Part shown: positions 39,301 to 51,300 of the stretch, one piece after another
Layout of the letters: every line of letters starts with the position of its first letter
Numbering within the stretch: position 1 is the stretch's first letter
Origin: Echinostoma caproni
Lineage: Eukaryota > Platyhelminthes > Trematoda > Plagiorchiida > Echinostomatidae
DNA length: 64,000 nt
NCBI GenBank assembly: GCA_900618425.1
Contig: UZAN01040575.1
Coordinates: 1-64,000 of the forward strand
Reading direction: 5' to 3'
Translations under genes and position numbers: made by a program
Notes under the pieces: model-generated
The model's database searches: none
What the model was told of the DNA's origin: nothing
What the model saw: the letters and a program-made list of their open reading frames with translations, nothing else

Positions 39301-42300
39301 TTGTTACTGATGTCATAGACTAGTAAACTTGTAACACACCGGAATCGTTGCTTAAAATATTTTCATACCACAATGAGTTCAAACTGTGTGCATATTATTG
39401 GAGTTACCATCAAAGATATCACTGACATGATATGATACAATATATCAACGTATTCATATGATCACACACCGCTTTTTGTTTGTTCACAGAAAACGAGGCG
39501 TGCAGAGCCATTGTGAAACATTTCCAAGCATTTGAAACCAATTTAAATTCCGTGGTAAGTTTCCATTTAACTGTAGTTGATTTCGATGCAGTGGTTGCAA
39601 AATTTTCAAACTTAGTTTGTAAGAGCACTGACGTTATTTTTTCCAACTCTTATTTAGAATGGAGCACCCATGAAGACGCAAACACTCAGTCTGGCTCGAA
39701 TGGTAAGCCGAATTTGGAGTTTACTGGTGGAACTAAGTTCGGTTCACTTGATGTAACCTGTTTCTGCACCACCTAGTAATCGAACAACAACAACAACAAT
39801 AGATAAGTCTTTCTGAATTCAGTACTACATAAATACTGAAACGCGAAGAGGAATATAGAAGTTTGCTGCTTAGAGACACTTTTTATCATACTTTCTGTTT
39901 ACGCGTAAGTTTTAAATAGCTCGTGAGACCTTATCCACTTTCAACCTGTCATTGTGGATGTGCCCCTACCCTCAGATGGTTTCTACAGGAATATCGGATT
40001 TCTCCACGGTATTGTTAAGTCACTACTGGATTAGCCATTCAAAAACCTGTGTCATTATGAAAAAAAACTATATAAACTAAACAGGGAGCTTAGTCGTTCG
40101 AAACGAGGCCGGACTACTGATTCATTTTACCTATATTGAGCTAATTAATACATTTTTAGTGCATTTTAGTGGGTAAATAATCAGGTCCTAAACTATGTTT
40201 TTCTCTTTTTCTGATGGTCAAACATGAAAGATTTTGAGCATGTTTATAAGAGCTTATTATGAGTTGCAACCTAAAGTTTATTATGAAAATAAGTCATTTG
40301 ATTCGATCAACGTTTGCCCAGTCTTAAGTTTAACCATGTGCAACGTTTCCCAGTAATGAGGATAGAGAAAAACAAAGAATAATGCCATATTAATTATTGA
40401 TACGGTTCATTCTTGCCCCAGTTTATTGTTTCACAGTATTCTCCAGAGAAATCAACGTATGAACGTGTGCTATGTTTCTTTGAATTCATCATTTCATCCT
40501 CATTACAGATGGTCGATCACTGTAAAGAAACCGAAATGCACAATACAAAACGTTGCAGAGAGTTGCTCGAAGTGAGTTCATTCTGATGCATTAGAACGTG
40601 CATGGTTGCTTTGTATCCGTAAATTTTACTTACCGCCTTTTTCATTTTGTCTCCAATTATTGTGCTTGGTGACTATTTTCAAACCAGACGCCTTCGTCTG
40701 ACAAACTCCAAGTCTAACAGATTCCGTTGTCTGATCCATTTCATTCATGACTAAATTTTCCGCTTCTTGCATGCCGGACTATTTACTGCCCGCCCCCGTT
40801 GCATTTCATGGTTTATCCACACACAATTCACATTGATCTTGTCGCTTCATACATGTTTCAATCCTTGATATACGTTGTTGTCTGTATGCATCAGAAATTC
40901 GTTGATACGTAAAACAGTTTACGTCTGGCCAGTAGGTAACTAAACTGCATAAAATTTTATTTTGGAGCCATTAATACCTCGACGCTTGCAAGACTACTCC
41001 GGGCTTTTCAAGATCTCAACTTTAGTGTATACTTTGTTACATACAGATTTCAACGATCCATGGACAAAGAAGTAATGCATAGAAGTATTGGATAGTGATC
41101 TTTGTACAATACGGTTATGGTGCAACAAACGATTTCCGTTGGATGTCACCGCCCGCTTTTGTGTTTATGTGGCTATGTGATCATTGATAACGAAAAGTTT
41201 TATACGCCGAAATGTGTCAGTCACTTGAATGTTCCATTTGCTGGTAGCATGAAATTGGAAAATTAGAATGAATAATTCATTGCTTTTCATATTAGTGGCT
41301 CGATTATTTAAATGACTCGAAGCATTTCAGGTTATTTATTTTTTAAGACAGGCAATCTCATGCCCAAACGCTAGATTATAGTCCATTGGTACGTGTTACT
41401 AAAGTAGGAGTTCTTTTTTGAACAAAACATTCAAATATTCCTTAATCTGTAAGCTGATTCCTGATACTGGCTTATTTCTCACTGCTCTGAATTTTACCTC
41501 TGAACATTGCATTTGGTGATCAGCGATTGGAATTTGCTGCGTTTTCATTCCGCTTATGATTTCTGACCCACGTTACTTTGTTGAGAACACAATTGAAGAA
41601 GAAGAAAAACTGCTCTTCATTATTCAATATCACTTTTCTACATTGGTGTGCGATAACAAGTTGACAAAAACAAGGAGGCAACGGGCAAGCTATGAAATTG
41701 CAATCAGTTATTTGAGGTCATCACGAGACGTGGTGGTTCATTTTGTTTGTCGATTATCGAAGGACTCTTCGTCGATAGCCATTCACTCATATCATTCTAT
41801 GCATTCTCATCCAGGGCACACATATTCGTGTTTTAAAGGTGCTAAGGTTACAAAACGATTCTTTCGCAAACATTTAAATGTTCTTTGTTGTATCTCTCTG
41901 TTTGTCACTGAAAGCTGACTACTACCAAAGAGACAGAGATTTGTGCCGGATTCTTTTTATCATTTTATCCACTTGGAACATGCAGTCTAGAGTTGCTAAC
42001 GTAGTCAATCTGTAAATGTCTTATTTCTGAAATCTAACTTATGGATACTTTGACGAATAGCTGTCTGCTGTTTTGCATTCATTTTGACTCGACACGTTGC
42101 GCAAACCGAATGTTTGCCTATTCCCAAATATAAATGGAGGTCATCTAACGTGCATGAGACTGGTTCACAAATTCCAGTGTTGGTCAGCTGAGTACCGTTC
42201 ACCAAAACCTAGTCAGCTGGTTATTTCTCGATGAACTTTCGGATTCTTTTATTTTTATATTTTATAATTTTCTCCTACCAAGAATGTAGTTATAATCTAT

Positions 42301-45300
42301 ACTTCAGCTGAAGTGAAAGTATAAACTGTATAACAACGCAGAGATTAACTTGCCTCGATTCCACAATGATCTTCCTAATACTATCCCCTGAGTAGATTCT
42401 TGATTCAATTTTTTAAATTTTAAATTCGAAATCGGCATACAAGAATGAATCACTCAGTAATTTAGTTATGTTTTAACAAATTGAAATGGGTTGAAGCAGC
42501 CTTTTTAGATGATAGTAAATCATTCATAAAGACAGCTCAGTTTTGCTCATCTGACTATCAGGGTACGAGAGTTTCACTTTGCGACTGGGAAATAGAAAAA
42601 ATATTTGAATCAAGTAGTGCATGGTTTTTATCATCATTTTGGCCCTGAGTCTGGGTGAAGACCATATACGCAAATTGGTGTGAAGATCTACATGCAGCTG
42701 AGGGTGGGAAAAGAAGAGATAACATGTTCCTGGACAAAATGATCATCACCTTTCAAGTGAGCATACATACTATTGTGAAATTAATTGACTATTACTATGT
42801 TCGTCCTGGATAAAGTAAATTGGCCCTTCTAGCTGATAGGTCGAGAACAAAAAGCAGTCTACTGCAACGGACCGAAAATTGCACTACCTAATTCAATGCG
42901 CGCGCACACACACAGGTCGTTCAAATAACAATACACTGACGGCGTAAACCTAGCAATTTTGGCTTGTTCCGGTTTCGATAATGGCCTCCAGCGAAACGAT
43001 TACACCATCATGCAGTTAGCATTTGGGAAACAAGAGACACGCTAGTTTTATTCCATCTTGTTGAATTTCTATAAACCTCGCTTCTAAGTTATATTTGCGT
43101 AGGAAACGCAGCACAGAAAATAGTTTTGCGAAGAATAAAAAAACTTCCCTAAATCATGGAAGGTTCTTTAACTGAAACATTTCGAACAGCTAATTTGTTG
43201 CCGGTAAATTACCAAACAAACAAATGTATCAATTTCTGCTCCCCCGTTTGCATCCGATTAAATCGCCTGTGCTAGTCACAACTAGTTGACATAAATCTTC
43301 CACACAACTACTAATTGGTTCACAGCGTTTGAGCATAATGGATCCTAATGCAAGGTCTTACGTCATACGCATTTCGGCCCAGACGATTGGTCTTTTGCCC
43401 CGGGCATAGCTGTTTTTGTTATACAAACACACGCGCACTCACTGTATTGAAAAAAACTAGGAATGCGTATGTCACCGTTCCGCTGTACTATAGTATCACT
43501 TGACATATTCATCTATGTGGGGAAAATAATCAGTTGCAGTTTTCATGCAGACGTCTCACCTGTCAGGATGCATAAACCTATTCTTTTTTTAACTTGATCT
43601 CTTCTTCAGGTGCAACCGTTTGACATATTGACACCATGAGCCGTTCAGTTTGCACTCAGTTTTTCGATTGAGCAGATTATGCGGAAAATTGATTCCACCT
43701 TAATGTGTACATGTTTTTTTTTATTCTGGCATTTCTCATGCTATGTAACTCCCACCAAGGTCGTAAGGGACTTCTCAAGACCATCTAAAATGCTCGAAAA
43801 TGGAAAGAAACTAAATTACTATGATGAACAATAGTTTCAATCTTACACAATCATCGCTGTATGAGCACCGGCCTTGCTGTAGATTGTTTTAGCAATAAGG
43901 TGCATGCACACAATAACTAAGCATGATCGTGGTCTTACGTACGGTTCACGGATTTTCAACTGTAGGTCATGCGAGGTTTTTTGTTTACGTTACGTTTCAC
44001 TTTGTCGAACTGAAAGTTCCTGTTACTTTGACCTGTAATTTGTGTGTAAAAAAATGAATAATGTTCTTCAGTTAGCTGTTTAGTTGCTCATCTTATTTCG
44101 GCTTCAAATTACGAATAGTAACTCAAAGAATTAGATCAAATATATGCCTCAAGGTAAGCATCATCTCGTAAGATACGGTACAGGTGTGTGCGATGTAAGC
44201 TGTTTAGTTTTATTTTGCATCGTCAGAGGACATTTAACGATTGACTGATTTTTTGTAAAATATTGGATTGATTTCTCTCTAAAAGAACAACTAAACAAAC
44301 TCCTGAAGTCGATTAGTTTAGTATAATTGGTCCTTTCTGTTCTACGCAGCGCAGTAAGATTTGTTTCACGTTCGATTTGTTCTATCCCTTGATCTTCTAG
44401 ACAGGAGGACTGCGACGTCAAGTGCTATGGGTTGCCGAGAAATCCACGACGATTAAGTTCATGCTCATACAGGCGTGCCAATAAACTGCATCGAATTTCT
44501 CTTTGGGCCTCCATAGTGATGTTTAGTTTTAAGTGCCAGATATCTCAATGTACTACATACTTCTACCTTTTCATTTGTATTATCTCCTCCAACGCGCCGT
44601 CATCAGCGTGGCCATCACTCACGTTTTACAGGTGTTTTTCACTCAAACAAGATCTGATTCTGATCCACAAACTAAATAAATTCTTTTTGAGAATCAATAA
44701 CTGACAGTGGATGGATGTCGATTTCCGATTTGTAGTAAATAATGGGAAAGCAATAGTCTGATTTCGGGGACACCTATTCTCCTTCTTGTTCTTCTTGTTC
44801 CGAAATCAAGTGCGATTGTCTTCTTACGATTTCCAAACTAGTTTTTTTAATTTTATTTCACAGCCCAGTCTTGGTTAGATATCACTTGTTAAATTAAAAA
44901 AAACTGGATGCATTATTCCACAGCTATCGTTTGTCACAATCTGACTCAAACGAACTCGTGACCAGCTTGCAAACATGCGAGATAGGCTTTTGCGGAAATG
45001 ACCGTGACTAAGCCAAGTGAATGTTTGTGCGTGCGCGCATATCTTCAAGAAGGAGAATTTGACCTCTATCACAAAATCTGATTAGTATGCAAATAGAGGC
45101 AAGCGCTTAGTGGGACTCGTCGTGCTCTTTGCTTCGGTCACCATACTACCCATACACTGTTGAGTCAGAATTGAAAAAAAATCGATCACTATTGGACGCC
45201 AAAAATAATAAAAACTGAGGGAACACCGGGTTGCTTTAGTTAATAATTATATGATGCTTTTTCGTGCTTCATAACATTAGAATGGTTTGTGAATGATGTT

Positions 45301-48300
45301 ATATTAATCGATTAGGTTCTCACGTAGTTCTTACAAATTTATAAGGACATTAAGTTGATGGGTCTCATTCTGTTGAGTGTAAGTAAATCAGGCTCCATTA
45401 TTCATCGAAAAGAAGATATTAGTAAAATACTTTCTCCGATTTCCGGAAAAAATCCAAATGGTTTAGCGGTACCACGGACACCTCTGTATGCTAATTGGCT
45501 GTAAGTGATGCACACCTGCGGTATGATTGTGTTGATTGAATAATGACCTTAAACCTCCTCGTGTTTTGATGATTGCAGATATCTGGAAATTTTCAACTTA
45601 AAAAATATAGACTTTCTATTACTACTCATTTTCTCGGTGCAAATTAAACAAAATTACTTGACCACTTTTATATCAATGGAAGTGTTCTGTGAAAATCGTG
45701 AATGGAAGTCGATACAATATTGATAGAACAGTATTACTCTACACGAATGCACTCATCCCTGTTGACAAAAGTTTGTTTCAGTAAGTAAAAAGTCACGTCA
45801 TTCCCTCATAAAATAAAAGCTCAATATGTCGTTCGGGTGCTATCTTTTTCCTGTGTCGATAATGGTAAAACTGACCAAAATTAATTTTCGAACACCTTTG
45901 TCATACGTGAACATAGTTGATCCGGGGAGGGGTGTGAGATTCTCAACTGCTTATTCGTTTTAGGTTCACTATTGATCACATACTGAACTCATTTATTTGA
46001 GGACAAGAACTGCGAGCTAAGCGACAGTCCCCAGTCGCGCACAGTTTTCAATCCTTGCTGAGTTTTTTTCTTGCTAAGATGCTTGTGGGTCGTTGTGCAT
46101 AAAAAGAGCTATACAGATTATGCTACAACTAATGAAGTAATTTTTGGATAAGCGGTAATCCCTATCAGACAGCCAGATACGGTTTTAATTTGTATCCTTT
46201 ATGTTTTTTATGCTTGCGTACCTTTTGATGTTTTCTTAGATCTCTTTGCAGTGCAAAAAACATTGTTTGAACCGTTCAGCTACCATACTGGAATTATTTT
46301 TATTTCGTTGAAAGTAAAGGTCTCTCCAACCGGAGGTATAATTATTGAAATAAAAATTTTGCTTTGTTTGAAAAGCTGCAGTTGCATTTCAGAAAGTTTA
46401 ACAAATAATGAAATCAACGATGTAGTTATCTAATTTGCTCCACTTCATTTATCTGGTTTCAACGAAACATTAATAAAACGTTATTTGATAATCTCCGGGG
46501 TAGCAATATTCATCAAGATATTTTAAATGTGACCAAGGTTTCCACTTGATTCGTTTGACTGAGCAATGGAAAGAGGGAGTTAGTTGCATTTATGCTGCAT
46601 CCTTATGCTATCCTCCTATCGTGAGAAATAATTGTATTTTGTGGTAAGCGATATCTGCAAGTAGTATTGCAAATCTAGAGGAAATGTTTTCTTGTGGACT
46701 ATAACTCCTTAGGACACAATGCGTTTATCGTCTCCGTTCATTCCTAGTGATTTGAGCAGACCTTTGCGATATGCAATGTTTATTAAGAAGTCTAATAAAG
46801 CTCACTTAAAGTATTTATTGATGTTATAACTGATTTTTTTCTTATTACGGATAACGAGAATATATACATGCAACACCTGTTTTGTGTATGCAAACATCCG
46901 TCTGTCAGTGAGTTGAAATTCGTAACCTGGATAAGCTATTCCTTCCAAACATATTTACCTTGTGTTTAGTTTCATTCTTAGTTTGTACTCCGCATTTCTC
47001 CATTTTGTGAAATATTAATTATTTATCCCTTTAAATCCAATAATTAGAGTACAGTTTTCAGTTAAAGTTTTACGCGAGCATCTCACTTTCCAACTCCCCC
47101 CTCCGTGAACTGCTTCGTTCTCTTGCAGTTCACAGTAGACCATAATCTCTAAACTGAAACATTTTCATTCTGTGTAAACCAACAATACAATTCATTATTT
47201 TCCTCTACCCCAACAAATAGAATGTGAGAGACTTCCGGAGTCTCGGAGGCTGGCGTTTTGGTGTATACGTTTTACGTATATCATATTATGTGCTTCAGAT
47301 TGAACACTTTCATGTTATCATATCCATTCGCTTTTTGACTCGTAGCTTCCAATTGAAATGTGAGCTTGCATGAATGCATGCATACCGGAAAAGGTTACAC
47401 AAATACTAATAGGAGCGACCGTTCCTTATTGATCTGAATTTCCCCGATTTATCCGGCAGTCCGTGCCAAGTGCGTGTCCGCTCTCGGCTATATTGATGGG
47501 ATTTTCTCTCATACTTGTCCTACCTCAGAGGTAATTGTTCTTTACTCATTACTAAATACGTCATTTACAACCACCGTTTTGTCATTTGAAGTTGATCCTC
47601 TTCGAAAATATTCATATTTTATTCGCTTTTTTCTTTTAGATTCGGCCGGGTTTCAACTCTATTGATCAGTTTCTAAGGGTTTTATCATGATTGGTTTAAC
47701 TGAACCCAGGAAGGGGGTAGCTTTAAATGGATAGGTTTTTCCCGCAAAATGAAGCTTCGAATTTTGTATCATTGTATCTTGTTCTGTGATTTCACACACA
47801 ACGGAAACATGAATGCCGATTTGTCATTCAAGGCAGCCTTAAGATTGCCAGTACAAATCAATGAAACACTCAAATCGCCTTCCCATCATAGGCTTTTTTG
47901 TCGAACGTTTCACGCTCTTAAACAAATCCTAATAAAATGCTGTTAAAAGGTTGCTCATGGAACAAAGTTCGCATGCCGCACATTATTACTGATGAAATTT
48001 TGAATACAGTGCAGCTGTTTCTTTCCTGTTACTAATCGCTGGCGGTTAGTTTGTGACGGCTCAACTGCTGTCAAAAGTCCAAGCAGCAAGTAATGAGCGA
48101 TTCTCATGGTCAATATCCAGTACAGTACGTTCTTATTTTTTAGTGGTATGTAACGCGCTGTTTGAGTGGTAAACGCATTTCGAGTTCTAAAGCCTTCTGC
48201 TATTCGAAATAATATAAACGTAGAAAATGCGATGAGTATATTCCCCTACGGAAGGAGTAAATATAGGTATACCACGCGGACGAAAAGCAATAAAATACAA

Positions 48301-51300
48301 CTTCTTTTTGGACTATAATATATTTTCATTCATAGACTTTTTACTTAGTCACTGGTACCATTAATATGTAGCCAAATTAATTCCTAATTTCATTAAAAAA
48401 GCAAATTTTGAGATGATGCTAGTTCATCTGCTAGAGATTTTGTATCCGATTAAACCGAGTAAAACGGAATCGTAAATCAGCTGTTACTCTGCTCTTCGGA
48501 TTGATCCAGCTGGTATACTTATGTTCTTTATATATCCGCTTGCATATGATCGCAACACTGATTTTATCGGTGAGGTTTCGATCGATATACCACGGTCGTC
48601 TGTATTGGAGCACAATTCAGTCACAGGTCTACTTTGTCCTCCCGTCACTCTCCCTTTTCTACGATGACCTCAATGTCGCGACGCATCCATTACTCTTGGA
48701 TGTTTGCACCTGTAAATCTACGCGTAACATATTGAGTCTCCATGCAAATTTGCTAGCAGTTCAACTCTACGTGGCAAAACAATGGTTTGGTGCAATGGAA
48801 GTTCTTATTACGGTATCTGATAAAAACAACAAACAAAGGCAGCAATATATACCCACGAATTCAGTATATGAACTCGGTTTGTTTACACGGATCAGCTAAC
48901 AAGGAAAGTGGAGCCAGAACGACGCGTCAACCGTGGATACATCGACAAAACAAAATGCGTTCACAGTCAACGTGATTAAATATACGGTTAATAGTGAGTG
49001 AAAATCGAAACCAAATGCAATAAAAGTGCGAATAATACAGGTTTTCTTAAGGTAATTTTGAAACAACGAACACTTCGGGTCCTTTCATCATTAGCGATAA
49101 CTGAAATCATTCTCTGAAGAAACGAATTAAACGAAAATCTTCTATGTATTCTGGAGTTGTGGGGACGTTTGAGGAATGGGGAAATGTTTTAGGTTATTGT
49201 TTATCTTCATCATAAACGTACTTATTTTGCACTGCCGGGGAAACATTTAAGCACAAACGAATAGTTCCATCAACGATGCTTGTACCATATCTGCCACGAT
49301 CCATTTTCAAATGTTTACCAAGTAATTTAGAATAAAAAATGCAGTTTAACGAAAAAGGTTTTTCCGTTGACTCATCAATTGGCCTGTACGTCACATTTTA
49401 TATTACATCATTCTGTATAGAAAAGAGGAAACAATATTATTGGCTTTTCAAACGTTAATTGCGGTTGTTGTTTTCCGTCTCAATTTCGCAAAACCGGATT
49501 TGGCTGATCCTACCATCGAAACTTACGATTGATCCGTGTTAATTGTATGATTTGTGGTGAGATTTTGAGGGTGAGATGGAGGCGGAAGAGGATGAAGATG
49601 AGAGGTGGAGGGTGACGGTAGGTTGAGTTATTTCACAAATTGGTTTTGGGCTCACAAATGGGATAAACTAGATGAATTCCAACTGCATCTGCGGTGGTTT
49701 CGGATTCGGTTTTTAATCGGCTTTGATCTGCGACCCCGAACACACTAGAGAGGCCGAAATGTTTCAGGCACACTCACTGTGTGATCGGAAGAGGTGTGAA
49801 ACGATGGTATTTGCAATAGTTTTAATCACACTAATGTTCAGCCAGACTGGATGATGTTCTTGAACTCGTGTAGATGGACGCCTGCTCGTGCGGCCCATAT
49901 ACGTTGCTCCACAGGAACACGTAAACAGGTACATACAAACTGAGACTGCAGAAGCAGGAATCATGTCTTTGAGCTGCGAACACAAGGTCGGTCCGGACGT
50001 AAATACAACACGTAATTTTGCCGCGTGAAAAGTATTCTCCAACGCAGTTCTTAGTTCTGCGGCTAACCAACTCCGCGATTGTATTCCCTTTGAAAGGAAG
50101 AGAAATGTCAACTGGCCTCTCCTCTGCGCTTGAAAGTCTTTCCCTCGAACGGTTATTTCGCAAAACGTTCTTGATAGCAATTTTGTGGGAAAACATTACG
50201 AATGAATGATAGTTTCGCATTTATGGTTTCATCGGTGATGGGCGATTTTACTTTCATGACGTTTGATTTAGCTTTGTGTTGTGGCAAATTAGCCAAACCA
50301 GTAGATTTGATTGGCTGCATTCGTGGGTAGCTCACCTCCCTCAAACTATCTGGTGTAGACTGTTTTAAAACCGAATCGATGTACATAATTTTTATTTTGG
50401 TAAAATTCAAACATGTATTATTATCAGGTTCTGGTTTTGAAACATCTACAAAAGCCTTCTGCAGCTACATGTGTCACTCTCGAGACTATTGCTCCCATCT
50501 TCGGGTTAGAAAACAGTAATTAATCAGCTTTTTGAAAATTCTTTATACTACAGTATCTAAACCTCAAATAGTACTATCCATCTCACAGTTTAAACATTTA
50601 ACAGACATGATTGCTTGACCACATTGAGCAATACTGAAAGAACGCTTACTTTTTGTATGCCACGTATTAAATTCATTAGATTTCATTGAACTCGATCTTA
50701 AAGTCTTTCTTCAGCCGTCTGTTTAAATCCCCATCGGCTATTTGTTTCAGCCACCATACCTAGGTCGATTTTGCGTTTGAAGTTAGGTATAGGTAGGTAA
50801 ATGGTTTGAATAGTCGATCACTTTCGTGAGGTTTCCGTTTGGTTTGAGCCGCGGACGTTTGGTTGTTTAACTTTCTTCGCCGGTTATGTGCATATTTATC
50901 AATCAGTATGAGCTTGCGTGGAGGCTGAGTTTATTGATCGATTTAAACATGTGCCATTCAATCAGTGACTTTGGCAGCCTCACATGCTGCTTTCTCTGAA
51001 CCGATCGACTGAGAGGACCACCCAAATTTAGTCAATATGCAGCCGCGTGCACTGGATAAATAAGAAGCGGTTCTGCGTTGCCATGTTTTACCAATCTATT
51101 CCCATTGTCTGCTGGTATATTGTGCAAATGTTTCCCCTCAAGTGGCGTGTATTTTCTATCTATCAACATTGCTCTATTTATTGTTATCCCATTTGAAATG
51201 GAACTATGATCCTTACTTTTCTGGAATCAGATTAACCTTCCTGAAGTGCCAGTCTGAAGAATGAAAAAACAGAGTATTGTCCGTCAACTTTGTTTTCGGT

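Noticed and set aside
41556..41918. 120-codon plus-strand open frame
   Set aside because: No recognisable motif or splice support; likely chance frame in intron 5.
48501..48899. 132-codon plus-strand open frame
   Set aside because: No family resemblance, no splice signals, overlapped by other random frames; considered chance.
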